Assembly (NCBI RefSeq): GCF_019320115.1
Contig: NC_089598.1
Coordinates: forward strand, 33,501,193-33,565,192
Length of the DNA: 64,000 bases
Source: Miscanthus floridulus
Lineage: Eukaryota > Streptophyta > Magnoliopsida > Poales > Poaceae
Direction: 5' to 3'
The position numbers and the translations under genes are program-made. The notes under the pieces are model-generated. The model was not told the origin of the DNA. It was given only the letters and a program-made list of their open reading frames with translations, and ran no database searches. Shown here piece by piece: positions 45,716-58,154 of the stretch; within the stretch, counting starts at the first letter, position 1, and each line of letters opens with the position of its first letter.

Positions 45716-48700
45716 TATGGCAGAACCTCCTAAATTATAGGACCCACATGCACTTGTCACTGTCCAACGACCTTTGACAACTATGCATATGTTCCTGGTA
45801 ACTTAAGAAGTCTATCGGGTGTCCTCAGAGAACCCCGAATCATCCACGATTTCTGAGCAGGATCACATTACAGAGTCATTGCAGTATTACAATATTTATT
45901 CAAATATGTACACCATAGTAAAAATAGCGGAAGTCTTACGATAACATAGTTTACAAACCAGTTGTTTCAAACCATACAAACTAAGTTCGATAATTATTAC
46001 AAACCATAGTAGTAGTGGAGTGGCATTATAACATAATACAAAACACACAATAGAACTGCCCTACCCAAGGGCCACACATTTACTTCTCATCGTCAGATCG
46101 AATAATAGTCATGTAGTACGATCCAAAACAGATCTGCTCATGAGGCTCACCTGCAACAAGGGTCAACGAACACTGAGTACAAAAAGTACTCAACAAGACT
46201 TAACCGAAATAAGAACTGATAAACTCAGGAATGCAGGCTCAGGGATTCAAGGTAGGGCTTTAGCAATAATCAAAGTTATTTTTGCGTAAAAGCTCTTTAA
46301 TAAAAACTCTTTAATTCGACATTTAAAACTTCATAAAATCATATACAAAGCTGACACGATCCGTATGGAGATCATGAAACTTCATATCCAACACTTTCTC
46401 AAACCAGCCTCAAGTTCCAGTTATTAACTACGATGATGAACAGTGAGTTGAGTCTCCATAACCGAGGAGCAACGACGATTCGAACTGATTATAAACCCAG
46501 CAGGGGATTCCAGACCACACGACATATGCAGGTCCCCGACCTACATATACCAACCTACCCTCAGGTCTTCTAAAACAAGAATGGGTCCGTGCCACCCGAG
46601 AATACAGTACTCCACCATTCCAGCCCATGGCCACGTGGGTACACGCTATTCCTGCCATCTCTCCACTCCTAGTGCGCGAGTAGCCATTCTCGTACTAGAA
46701 TCACCAAGTTAAGGCTTACCGGAGTATGTGGTTAGTACTTCAAAGTCTCACCTCATGCAATTCAACAACGGTACGGACCTTAATCGACACAGGCGGAAAG
46801 AAGCCGCTCACAAGACCTCCATGTCTTGTGGCTCTCACACACCGAGTCCGCCCGGTCTAGATTTATTACTTCACATGCTCATATTTCATGATAACATAAG
46901 TAACCAAAGATACATTTAAAACTCACAGGTGATAGGTAATCACCCGACTAAGCATGACTAAGCATAACTAGTCATTTATGAATAAAACAGGTAATCAAGG
47001 TAGATATGGAAAAGCAAGGCTGGTAATGCACCAATTAGGTTTCCACCTGACTTCTAATCACTTAATGCAGTACGGGAAAGCAAAAGCCAAATTAATTTGT
47101 AAAACACAAGGTAGGGTTGTATGCATCCGGGGCTTGCCTTCGTTGACGGAAAAGTCCGGTTTCTGTGATGTTTCACAAGTATTCGATCCGACCTCAACAG
47201 ATGGATTAACCTCCTCCGCAACTTGATTAACTACCATGAGTTCACCTTCGTTCACTACACGTAGTAACAATGCCATGTTTAACATGATGCGGAATACGAA
47301 ACATGATGCTTGATGATGGATGCAAAAGTTAACAACTGGAATACAACTTTCCTTCGCGGTACAGTTACAAGTCAAACTAACTAAACCTTTCCAGAATACT
47401 AACATCAATTGCCAAAGATCATTACCAACTAATGACCCAAGGACATCACTCAAATAAAAAATTCAAACAAAACCTAAATCACTAAAGGTTACTATTTGCT
47501 TTTATGAATTAATTAATTAATTCAGAATTATGAAATAAATCAACTTGTTCCAATTGACCTCAAAATTTTTGTAAATGTTCATCACATGATAACTAAGTGG
47601 CAAAACAATTTTCATAATTTTTGGATAAACAAATAAGCCTAGAAAAATCATGGAAATCCATTTATTAATTAATTGAGCAATTTTCATCACATTCAAACAA
47701 ATAAGCCTAGAAAAATCATGGCAGAGCAAGCAACGGTGATGGTGGCGCTCCGGTGGCTGCGGTGGACAATTTGATCAAGCATCAAGGTACAAAGCACCAC
47801 GGCATCGTGGCGAAACTGAATCATAGCTCGGCAAGGACAGAGACTCACCGCAACGTGGTGGCCACGACGAAACGGGATCGCGGGTGAGGTTGCCGGCCGT
47901 GAGGAAGAAGGGCATGGGCAGCGAGTTCCCGGCGAAGTCAAGCGACAAAAACAGGTTGGTTGGGTGCGCAAGTAGCAGGCGGAGCTGTGACAAGCTTTTC
48001 AGCGGCAGGAGTGCGCTAAAGCGACGGTGAGAGCTCGCCGGAGTTATGGCCGTGGCGTCGGGAAAACAGAGCAAGAGAGCAGGGACAAACAGCGACGGCC
48101 AAGGCTAAATAGCGCGGCTCAGAAGTGCAAGGAAGCTTCGCTGTGGCCTTCACCGCACCTGCGCGACGCCAAAGACGGCCACGACCGCGCCTGAAAGCAA
48201 ACCGAAGGTCGCCGGCGGTGTAGCTTAGGCGGCAAACACTGTTCACAGAATTTATAGAATTGCCCTTCATTTTCAAATTCAAATTACTCCCAAATTTGTG
48301 TAACAACTCAAAAATCTCCAAAAATAAAAGTTGTTCAAAATTCCATGTTCTACAACTTTGCTTTTATAACTACTCCCTAATTCGGTCTACATTTTGAAAT
48401 GAACTTTTGAATTCAAATAGGGAACATTTAACGAATTACGCCTTTTTGAATTACTTCAAATTTTTCATAACAACTTTGAAAACTCCAAAAACAAACTTTG
48501 TATAACTTGTCAAGCTCTACACTTTTGCTTTGTGCTCAACCCCAAAATATGCTTAAATTTTGAAATGAGTTTTCAGGGTAGGATTTAAATGTTGAAAATC
48601 AGGGTTTTCTCGAAAATTCAAAATCCAAACAAACTTTGAACTTGAGTCAAACAATACAATTCAACACATACCACATAAATATAAACTTGTTTTAGTGTAT

Positions 48701-48790
48701 GCATCTCAAAGTTTTCACCAAATGGCAAATGCTTTGCAATGCATATGATGACATGTAAGGTTTTAGTATTTAAACACCCGAGGTGTTACA
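45716..48790 (-). repeat. 3' LTR of the nested gypsy element, with a 538-bp deletion
   Basis: 3075 bp. Begins on the minus strand TGTAACACCTCGGGTG. Relative to the 5' LTR it lacks the segment equivalent to 53578-54115 and has instead 28 bp (47694-47721), of which 27 duplicate 47627-47653. Confidence 0.92.
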
Positions 48791-48803
48791 ATCCTTCTCC
48801 CTA
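48791..48803 (-). promoter_or_regulatory. Polypurine tract of the nested gypsy element
   Basis: The minus strand reads AGGGAGAAGGAT directly before the 3' LTR. Confidence 0.8.
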
Positions 48804-48951
48804 AAAGAAATCTCGCCCCGAGATTCAAAGCCATAGGGTAAGTAATGGAAAAGGAAATGTGTCATGAGAACACATACAAAATCTATCCATAAAATAGTTG
48901 AGGTCCTTTACAAACATGACTGGTAACAACCGAGCTCAAATAATCATTACT

Positions 48952-50490
48952 CTATTCTATATTGACGCTAGAAACTCTGGAAATTTTTCTAATAAGTAAT
49001 CTTCTGATTCCTAAGATTACATCTATATCCCGATCCTTAAGGATAATCATGGTAGTGGGAAAAATATACCCACCCAGGTTTATAGGTACCTGGTATACTA
49101 TTTCCTTAGTACACAGACGTCCCCTGGGTGACTGTATAAAGAGACTTTCCTTTATTGCCCCAATTGAAATTTCATACTTCACAACAAATGTTCTATTGAT
49201 GAATGAATGCGATGCGCCAGAATCAAAAAGTATAACTGCAGGGTGATTGGTAATAGGAAACATACCCATCATCACTGGCTCCCCTTCCAGAATTTCTCCA
49301 GCTTGAATATAGAACACCCGTCCTGTCTTCCTCTCATCTTTGCCCTTCTGAGCATTCTGATTGGAGTTCTTGTTTGGTGCCTGACCCTATTGTTGATTGG
49401 CAGGGGCCTTCTAATAATTTTGATTAGCCTACCTGGGATATGGACATTCCCTGGAGAAATGACCAGTCCTTCCATAATTGTAACACGGATAGTTGTGACC
49501 CTGGGACATTGGAGCATTGCCACCAGGAGCATTGGTCTATTGAGAATTTGGGTAGGTTATAGCAGGACGGACATTTGACTGTTGCCCGGCTTGAGACTGC
49601 GGCGGACAATAAGGAGGACGATTATGATGTACTAGATGATAAATCACCCTCTGCCTCTTCTGATTTCCCCCAAAAGATCCAGACGGCATACTCTTTTTCT
49701 TTTTGAGCTCCTTATGCTGTCGATACTTTGACTCTGAAGCACTTGCAATATTTACTGCCTCATGATAAGTAACATTAGTACAAGTTGTCATCATTGTCTG
49801 CAGCTTGGTATTCAGACCTCTCATAAACCACCTCTTCTTCTTGGCATCAGTATTGACATGTTCAGATGCATATTGTGACAGGTGATTGAATCTTCCCACA
49901 TACTGCATCACTGTTTGATCTCCTTGCTTCAAAGCAAGGAATTCATCCAGCTTCATAGCCATAACTCCTTCAGGGATATAATGGGCTCTGAAAGCAGCAC
50001 GGAACTCAGCCCAAGTTATTGGAATGCCAGCTGGTTGCATAGCCACTAAGTTTGCCCACCAAGCACTTGCTGCTCCTCTAAGTTGCTGGGCGGCAAACGC
50101 AGGTTTCTGATACTCCGTGCATGGAATAAGATCAAATTTCTGCTCCATGGTTTGAAGCCAGTCATCAGCCTCCAATGGTTCATCTGCCTTGGTGAACACC
50201 AGTGGTCTTGTGTCTGTAAAATCAACATATGTAGCCTCCTGTCTGTTATGGTGGTGACCACGGTTTCTGTGCATTTGATTCTGATTACTCTAAGCTATCT
50301 CATGAAGCAAACGAGAATTTTTGGCCGTCACATTGACAAGTGCGGTTATAGCATCAACCAGATTTGTTGGAACTGGTGGCGGATCTAGAATACCGTCCTC
50401 ATCTTGTGAAGTTCCCGGAATATATGAACCCCGCGTACGATGCATCTGCTCATAACAAACCAAACTTTATTCACAAGTCTTTATTGAATT
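48952..50490 (-). pseudogene. Gypsy gag, zinc knuckle and protease, with stops and a truncated end
   Basis: An upstream segment around 50450-50290 reads MHRTRGSYIPGTSQDEDG, then LLHEIA followed by a TAG. The open part 50274-49537 holds the gag core: DEPLEADDWLQTMEQKFDLI, GAASAWWANLVAMQ, FRAAFRAHYIPEG, VMQYVGRFNHLSQYA. After a TAG at about 49536 the same frame shows a CCHC knuckle (CYNYGRTGHFSREC) and more stops. The retropepsin has VILFDSGASHSFINRTF near 49220 and ends abnormally after DIDVILGI. The start of the gag-pol mRNA is unclear. Stops at NSQ*TNAP and IA*SNQ fit Gln codons changed to TAG. Confidence 0.85.
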
Positions 50491-50622
50491 GCACCAAAGC
50501 TTACTCCAGACACATTACATAGAGTTTACTAATATAAACACAAACCTGCAAGTACCAAAACAAGACTACATAACTTAACTAGAACTAACTATTATACAAC
50601 TCTACTGCTTTCCTCAATTACT

Positions 50623-51192
50623 TCAAACTTCAGGCTCGGTATCCATTCCGGAATTATTACCGCCTTCATTATCACTTTCATCGATCATTACTAATTCTTC
50701 AGGATCTTCTTCTTCTTCCTCTTCCGATTCATCATCATCGGCAAGGATGACACTGGGGTCCATTGCATCAGCTTGGGGTTCATGATTTGGATCTAGTAGA
50801 TTGCTAAGCCTATGAACTTCCTCATGCACATAAGTATTATGTTCTTCTAAATCTTCTACATAGAATTCTAGCTCATGAGTTCTAGCTCTAGCTACATTTT
50901 CTCTATGCCAAGCTTCATTCCTTACTTCCACCATACGAACCAACATACGTTCGTAGTTCCTATGCGCGGTGGTGAGACGCCTCAATTGATCCTGTAATTC
51001 TCCTACCTGTATAGCATCCAAAGCCCTATCTCTAGTAGCTTGTGCTAACTCTGCAGAAATCCTCTGTATCTCTACCTGGGGATCAGGCCTAGAGCTGCTA
51101 CTGCTAGCACCATCATTCCTAGGGGCAAGTTGGTGACGAGGAACTCCTTTAGGTCCAGTGGACTTACGGGGCGTCATCTTGGCACGAGCCAT
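50623..51192 (-). CDS. Retrotransposon ORF1: histone H3-tail-like N-terminus, coiled coil, acidic tail
   Basis: 189 residues, open. ATG 51192 is the first ATG in frame and follows an acceptor-like tcctacag by two bases. The N-terminus MARAKMTPRKSTGPK continues as PRHQLA. It aligns with the histone H3 tail (A-R-T-K-Q-T-A-R-K-S-T-G-G-K, then P-R-K-Q-L-A) at about 15 of the first 23 residues after Met, with one inserted residue. Ser-rich linker follows, then a predicted coiled coil (about residues 40-135: ISAELAQATRDRALDAIQVG, LEFYVEDLEEHN), then an acidic tail with DDDESEEEEEEDPEE. A second copy begins at 63920. Function unknown. I infer possible chromatin mimicry, unproven. Confidence 0.7.
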   Translation of the reverse strand: MARAKMTPRKSTGPKGVPRHQLAPRNDGASSSSSRPDPQVEIQRISAELAQATRDRALDAIQVGELQDQLRRLTTAHRNYERMLVRMVEVRNEAWHRENVARARTHELEFYVEDLEEHNTYVHEEVHRLSNLLDPNHEPQADAMDPSVILADDDESEEEEEEDPEELVMIDESDNEGGNNSGMDTEPEV

Positions 51193-51583
51193 ACTGTAGG
51201 AAGCCAATTTAATCCAAGTAAGACCATTTGATCAAAGTCTAAAGAGCAGCTAGGATGAATTACATTACTCAAACCAGACTCACTACTCAACTCCAGACTC
51301 AGAGGTGAAGGAAGTAACAAGTGAATTAATCATGATGCATGAATCGTTCTTACAAACCAAAATCATCAAAGCTTATAATGCACATAAACAACATTTGTTT
51401 TTATATAGGGCATAGTAAGATTACTACTCCACCACACAAAACCTTTTTAATCAAATAAGGAATGGTGAGAAAGAAATAAGATAAGTCAGAAGCAATTTGG
51501 ACCAAATTAACAAGTTAAATTTAGTCATCCCAAATCATTTTGAAGTTTTTGTAAAACAATACAACAAAAACTTTGTAACGATC

Positions 51584-51595
51584 GCTCTGATACCA
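51584..51595 (-). promoter_or_regulatory. Primer-binding site of the nested gypsy element
   Basis: The minus strand reads TGGTATCAGAGC, complementary to initiator tRNA-Met, just after the 5' LTR. Confidence 0.9.
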
Positions 51596-51598
51596 TTC

Positions 51599-54500
51599 TA
51601 TGGCAAAACCTCCTAAATTATAGGACCCACATGCACTTGTCACTGTCCAACGACCTTTGACAACTATGCATATGTTCTTAGTAACTTAAGAAGTCTGTCG
51701 GGTGTCCTCGGGGAACCCCAAATCATCCACGATTTCTGAGCAGGATCACATTACAGAGTCATTGCAGTATTACAACATTTATTCAAATATCTACACCAGA
51801 GTAAAAACAGCGGAAGTCTTACGATAACATAGTTTACAAACCAGTTGTTTCAAACCTTACAAACTAAGTTCGATAATTATTACAAACCATAGTAGCAGTG
51901 GAGTGGCATTATAACATAATACAAAACACACAATAGAACTACCCTGCCCAAGGGCCACACATTTACTTCTCATCGTCAGATCGAATAATAGTCATGCAGC
52001 ACGATCCAAAATAGATCTGGTCATGAGGCTCACCTGCAACAAGGGTCAATGAACCCTGAGTACAAAAAGTACTCAACAAGACTTAACCAAAATATAAACT
52101 AATAAACTCAGGAATGCAGGCTCAGGGATTCAAGGTAGGGCTTTAGCAATAATCAAAGTTATTTTTGCGTAAAAGCTCTTTAATAAAAAACTCTTTAATT
52201 CAACATTTAAAACTTCATAAAATCATATACAAAGCAGACATGATCCGTATGGAGATCATGAAACTTCATATCCAACACTTTCTCAAACCAGCCTCAAGTT
52301 CCAGTTATTAACTATGATGATGAACAGTGAGTTGAGTCTCCATAACCGAGGAGCAACGACGATTAGAACCGATTATAAACCCAGCTGGGGATTCCAGACC
52401 ACACGACATATGCAGGTCCCCGACCTACATATACCAACCTACCCTCAGGTCTTCTAAAACAAGAACGAGTCCACGCCACCCGAGAATACAATACTCCACC
52501 ATTCCAGCCCATGGCCACGTGGGTACACACTATTCCCGCCATCTCTCCACTCCTAGTGCGCGAGTAGCCATTTTCGTACTAGAATCGCTAAGTTAAGGCT
52601 TACCGGAGTATGTGGTTAGTACTACAAAGTCTCACCTCATGCAATTCAACAACGGTACGGACCTTAATCGACACAGGCGGAAAGAAGCCGCTCACAAGAC
52701 CTCCATGTCTTGTGGCTCTCACACATCGAGTCCGCCCGGTCTAGATTTATTACTTCACATGCTCATATTTCATGATAACATAAGTAACCAAAGATCCATT
52801 TAAAACTCACAGGTGATAGGTAATCACCCGACTAAGCATGACTAAGCGTAACTAGTCATTTACGAATAAAACAGGTAATCAAGGTAGATATGGAAAAGCA
52901 AGGCTGGTAATGCACCAATTAGGTTTCCACCTGACTTCTAATCACTTAATGCAGTACGGGAAAGCAAAAGCCAAATTAATTTGTAAAACACAAGGTAGGG
53001 TTGTATGCATCCGGGGCTTGCCTTCGTTGACGGAAAAGTCCGGTTCCTGTGACGTTTCACAAGTATTCGATCCGACCTCAACAAATGGATTAACCTCCTC
53101 CACAACTTGATTAACTACCACGTGTTCACCTTCGTTCACTACACGTAGTAACAATGCCATGTTTAACATGATGCGGAATACGAAACATGATGCTTGATGA
53201 TGGATGCAAAAGTTAACAACTGGAATACAACTTTCCTTCGCGGTACAGTTACAAGTCAAACTAACTAAACCTTTCCAGAATACTAACATCAATTGCCAAA
53301 GATCATTACCAACTAATGACCCAAGGACATCACTCAAATAAAAAATTCAAACAAAACCTAAATCACTAAAGGTTACTATTTGCTTTTATGAATTAATTAA
53401 TTAATTCAGAATTATGAAATAAATCAACTTGTTCCAATTGACCTCAAAATTTTTGTAAATGTTCATCACATGATAACTAAGTGGCAAAACAATTTTCATA
53501 ATTTTTGGATAAACAAATAAGCCTAGAAAAATCATGGAAATCCATTTATTAATTAATTGAGCAATTTTCGTCACATTAAAAAAGTATAGTAAAATAACAT
53601 TTCATATTTTTCTTAAATAATATACATGACAGAGAGGTTACACAAAAAAATTTATAATTTTTGGTGCTCTAAATAAATCTACACAAAAATAAGAAAAACA
53701 AAAACTATTCATTCATTCCAGAAAATAGAAAAATCCATTTTTGAACTACACAGTCACTGACATCCCGACCCTACATGTCATCTTCAACCTCAGGCTTTGA
53801 CTCCGGCGACACGCGCGCTAGCCAGCGATATCTCACCGACGGCGAGACCAACAGTGACGACCAAGGTACCAAAACACTACCCTCGACTAGGCGCATCGAT
53901 TTGGGGCACAAGCTGGACTAGCTACGGACTGGACCGAGCACTACGCCGGCCATGGCGGCCACGACGGCGCGGTTACGCTACGCTAGTGATGTGAGACTTG
54001 TAAAGCTTAAACACATGGCCTAGGAAGCATCAGCAGCTCACCCCAAACGCGACTGAGTAGAGCACAAGGCCGGAGGAGCACTGGAGACGCCGTGCGATGG
54101 TCACAGCGGTCACGACAGAGCAAGCAACGGCGACGGTGGCGCTCCGGTGGCTGTGGTGGACAATTTGATCAAGCATCAAGGTACAAAGCACCACGGCATC
54201 ATGGTGAAACTGAATCACAGCTCGACAAGGACAGAGACTCACCACAATGCGCTGGCCACGACGAAACGGGATTGCGGGTGAGGTTGCCGGCCGCGAGGAA
54301 GAAGGGCGTGGGCAGCGAGTTGCCGGCGAAGTCAAGCGACAAAAATAGGTTGGTTGGGTGCGCAAGTAGCAGGCGGAGCTGTGACAAGCTTTTCAGCAGC
54401 AGGAGTGCGCTAAAGCGACGGTGAGAGCTCACCGGAGTTATGGCCGTGGCGTCTGGAAAACAGAGCAAGAGAGCGGGGACAAACGGCGACGGCCAAGGCT

Positions 54501-55183
54501 AAATAGCGCGGCTCAGAAGCGCAAGGAAGCTGTGTTGTGGCCTTCACCACGCCAGCGTGACGCCAAAGACGGCCACGACCGCGCCTGGAAGCAAATCGAA
54601 GGTCGCCGGCGGTGTAGCTTAGGCGGTGAACACTGTTCACAGAATTTACAGAATTGCCCTTCGTTTTCAAATTCAAATTACTCCCAAATTTGTGTAACAA
54701 CTCAAAAATCTCCAAAAATAAAAGTTGTTCAAAATTCCAAGTTCTACAACTTTTCTTTTATAACTACTCCCTAATTCGGTCTACATTTTGAAATGAACTT
54801 TTGAATTCAAATAGGGAACATTTAACGAATTACGCCTTTTTGAATTACTTCAAATTTTTCATAACAACTTTAAAAACTCCAAAAACAAACTTTGTATAAC
54901 TTGTCAAGCTCTACACTTTTGCTTTTGGGCTCAACCCCAAAATATGCTTAAATTTTGAAATGAGTTTTCAGGGTAGGATTTAAATGCTGAAAATCAGGGT
55001 TTTCTCGAAAATTCAAAATCCAAACAAACTTTGAACTTGAGTCAAACAATACAATTCAACACATACCACATAAATATAAACTTGTTTTAGTGTATGCATC
55101 TCAAAGTTTTCACCAAATGCCAAATGTTTGCAATGCATATGATGACATGTCAGGTTTTAGTATTTAAACACCCGAGGTGTTAA
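51599..55183 (-). repeat. 5' LTR of the nested gypsy element, full length
   Basis: 3585 bp, 510 bp longer than its partner; the difference equals the 538-bp deletion minus 28 bp of filler. The outer end has gtgttaac in place of gtgttaca, so the first bases have mutated. Differences from the 3' LTR in alignable parts are mostly transitions. Confidence 0.92.
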
Positions 55184-55188
55184 CTTGC

Positions 55189-57586
55189 CACCCTCAGCCG
55201 ATTCATTTCACGCCTCGGCGAACGAGGACTCCCCCTTTATCGACTCTTGAAGAAATCTGATCGCTTCGAGTGGACAACCGAGGCTCAGGAAGCACTTGAT
55301 ATGGTAAAGCAATTTCTAACTAAACCCCCGGTCCTGGTCCCTCTAAGCAACAGAGAATCCCTCCTCCTATACATAGCGGCCACCACGCAAGTGGTTAGCG
55401 CCGCCTTAGTGGTAGAGTGGGAAGAAGAGGGGCACACCTTCAAGGTGCAGCACCCTGTATATTTCATCAGCGAGGTGTTATCCTACTCCAAAACCCGCTA
55501 CTCCCAAATCCAAAAACTCCTCTACACCGTCCTCATCACCAAGAGGAAGCTACGCCACTACTTCGAGTCACACCCTATGACAGTCGTGATGTTGTTCCCC
55601 CTCGACGAGGTCATCCATAGCCAGGACGCTACGGGAAGAACCGCAAAGTGGGTGCTCGAGCTGATGGATCAGGGCATTTCTTATGCCCCCCGAACAGCGA
55701 TCAAATCCCAAGTTCTGGCTAACTTCATCGCGGAGTGGACCGAGGTCTAGATGCCACCAGCAGTCGTCGATCAAGAGTACTGGACGATGTACTTCGACAG
55801 ATCGCTGCTGAAGAAGGGCGCTGGAGCAGGACTAGTCTTCGTATCTCCCCTCGGGGTCCGCATGAGGTACATGGTTCAGCTCCATTTCCCCTCATCAATC
55901 AATACTACAGAATACGAAGCGCTCATCAACGGCCTACGAATCGCCATTGAGCTGGGCATCCAACGCCTCGATGTCAGGGTCGACTCCCAGCTAGTCGTCA
56001 ACCAGGTCATGAAGGAGTCAAGCTGCCATGACGCCAAGATGGAGGCATACTGCCAATAAGTCCGACGGCTGGAGGACAAATTTGACGGCCTCGAGCTCAG
56101 TCACATCCCAAGGCGCCTCAACAAAGCAGCCAACACGCTCGTGAAAGCAGCGTCCAGCTGAGAGCCAGTGCCGATGGGTGTTTTCGCCAATGATCAACAC
56201 AAGCCCTCGGTGCACTATGAGGGGTCGGAACGAGCCAACGATGGCCCGCCTGATCCTGTCCCGGGGATCGACCCGCCGACTGCTCCGCCTGACCCTGAGG
56301 TCATGGAGCTCGAAGAGGATCCAGCGGCAGACTCCGACCCTCCCAATGACTGGAGAACGCTTTACCTCGACTACCTCCTCCACGACATACTAAAAGCAGA
56401 CAAGATGGAAGCCCGACGGCTTGCGTGCCGCGCCAAGTCCTTCGTTCTTGTAGAGGGCGAACTCTACAAACGGAGTCACATTGGGATCCTGCAACTCTAT
56501 ATCCCTAGCGAACAGGGAAAACTTCTGCTAAGCGATATCCACGGTGGAGTCTGTGGTCATCATGCTGCACCAAGGACCTTGGTTGGGAATGCATTCCGAC
56601 AAGGCTTCTACTGGCCCACCGTAGTAGCCAATGCTAAGCAAATTGTACGCACCTGCGAAGGGTGTTAGTACTACGCTCGGCAAACTCACCTCCCGGCCCA
56701 AGCACTCCAGATGATCCCCATCACATGGCCCTTCATGGTCTGGGGGCTCGACCTAGTTGGGCCACTCAAAAAGGCACCCGGAGGCTTCACCCACCTTCTT
56801 GTCACCATAGACAAGTTTACAAAATGGATTGAAGCTCGACCAATATCCACGATCAAATCTGAGCAAGCTGTGCTATTCTTCCTTGACATCATCCATCGCT
56901 TTGGAGTACCGAACTCCATCATCATGGACAATGGCACGTAGTTCACCGGCAGAAAATTCATTTGATTCTGCGATGAACAACACATCCAGATCGATTGGGC
57001 AGCCGTCGCGCACCCCTAGACGAACGGGTAGGTTGAGCGCGCAAATGGCATGCTCCTACAATGCCTTAAGCCAAGAATTTTCAACCAATTGAACAAGTTC
57101 GGCGCGCGCTGGCTCGCTGAGCTTCCAGCTGTGCTCTGGAGCCTAAGGACAACTCCTAGCCGAGCCACTGGCTACACACCCTTCTTCATGATCTACGGTT
57201 CTAAGGCCGTTCTCCCAACGGACCTTGACTATGGAGCACCAAGAATCAGAGCATACGACGAACAGGGGGCCAAGGCATCTCACCAAGACACCATGGACCT
57301 ACTAGATGAAGCCTGCGACATTGCCCTTCTCCGTTCGGCTAAGTACCAGTAGGTGTTGCGACGGTACCACAGCCGACGGGTGCGGGGTCGAGCCTTCAAC
57401 ATCGGGGACCTCATCCTCCACCTTGTACAGAGCAACAAGGGCCGCCACAAACTCTCCCTGCCCTGGGAGGGGCCCTACGTCATTGTGAAAGTACTTTGCC
57501 CAGGCGCCTATAGGTTGAAAACCATCAACGGCGAGGTCTTCACCAACACCTGGAACATTGAGCAGCTACGTCGTTTTTACCCTTAA
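55189..57586 (+). pseudogene. Tat-type gypsy RNase H, second RNase H and integrase, with nine in-frame stops
   Basis: One frame throughout. RT-linked RNase H: PLYRLLKKSDRFEWTTEAQE, PVYFISEVLSYSKTRYSQIQ. Second RNase H: WTMYFDRSLLKKGAGAGLV (usual Gly after Asp is Arg), NTTEYEALINGL, VDSQLVVNQV. Integrase: zinc-binding HHAAPRTL...RTCEGC, core VWGLDLVGPLKKAPGGFTHL, IIMDNGT, VERANGM (catalytic D, D, E present), and C-terminal WEGPYVIVKV to WNIEQLRRFYP. Stops: TAG at 55748, 56666, 56939, 57017, 57029 and 57350, TGA at 56159 and 56963, TAA at 56057. The TAG codons fall where Gln is expected (CEGC*YYARQ, AHP*TNG*VERAN). Confidence 0.9.
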
Positions 57587-58137
57587 ATAAACGCATGTTT
57601 CTTCCTTATCAGTTTTTGTCATTACAATACCTCGATCCTTAGTGACATCCTACCCCTGCAATTTGCGAGGGGTCAGACCTCACTCGGGGGCTGACATGAA
57701 TACTACAAGTACGCTTGCAAAAACTTACTGTGTTGTATTTGCAAACATTCTCTAAGTTTTCCGTTCTTCTCGTAAACAAGTCCTAAGGACTAAGATTTTG
57801 GGAACAAATTCTGAGTACAACTGGTAGGACTGTGGGAGACCCACGCCCCAGCGGCTGTGACCTCTTTGCTCACCAGCGCGATCAGAATTAATTCACCCGC
57901 ACTCCTAGTTTCTTATGACTTGAACCATGGGAAGGGTCGGAGGGCACCAAAACCTCTTCTACAAAAAGAGGAAGCTAAAAAATTGCTTGCCATAATAAAA
58001 GATGAAAATTTGTTCATTCTTCACACGAATTCACCACTTACAAAGAGATTTCATCACAAAAAGGACTAATACACTCATAAATTCAGAAGACTGTTTACTC
58101 GGGGGCCACCCCACAAACTTATTCAATTACAGTCCCT
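57587..58137 (+). other. 3' untranslated region of the Tat-type element, first part
   Basis: Non-coding, with ctcggggg motifs (57681, 58098) typical of this clade's 3' region. Nothing else identified. Confidence 0.5.
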
Positions 58138-58154
58138 ACCTAGCTTTACTATGA

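Larger units (their letters stand above)
45716..55183 (-). mobile_element. Nested, pol-less Ty3/gypsy retrotransposon (Tekay/Del-like gag)
   Basis: Target duplication CTTGC at 45711-45715 and 55184-55188. LTRs at 55183-51599 (5') and 48790-45716 (3'). The internal region is only 2.8 kb and holds a primer-binding site, ORF1 (51192-50623), gag, a zinc knuckle and an aspartic protease. Reverse transcriptase, RNase H and integrase are absent. The polypurine tract follows soon after the protease remnant, so pol was deleted before or after insertion. Gag motif DEPLEADDWL suggests the Tekay/Del chromovirus lineage (inference). Related to the solo LTR at 20797 and the element at 60023. Confidence 0.9.

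Noticed and set aside
47058..48321. Minus-strand frames repeated at 52942-54715
   Set aside because: They occur in both LTRs of the nested gypsy element; LTR sequence, not genes.
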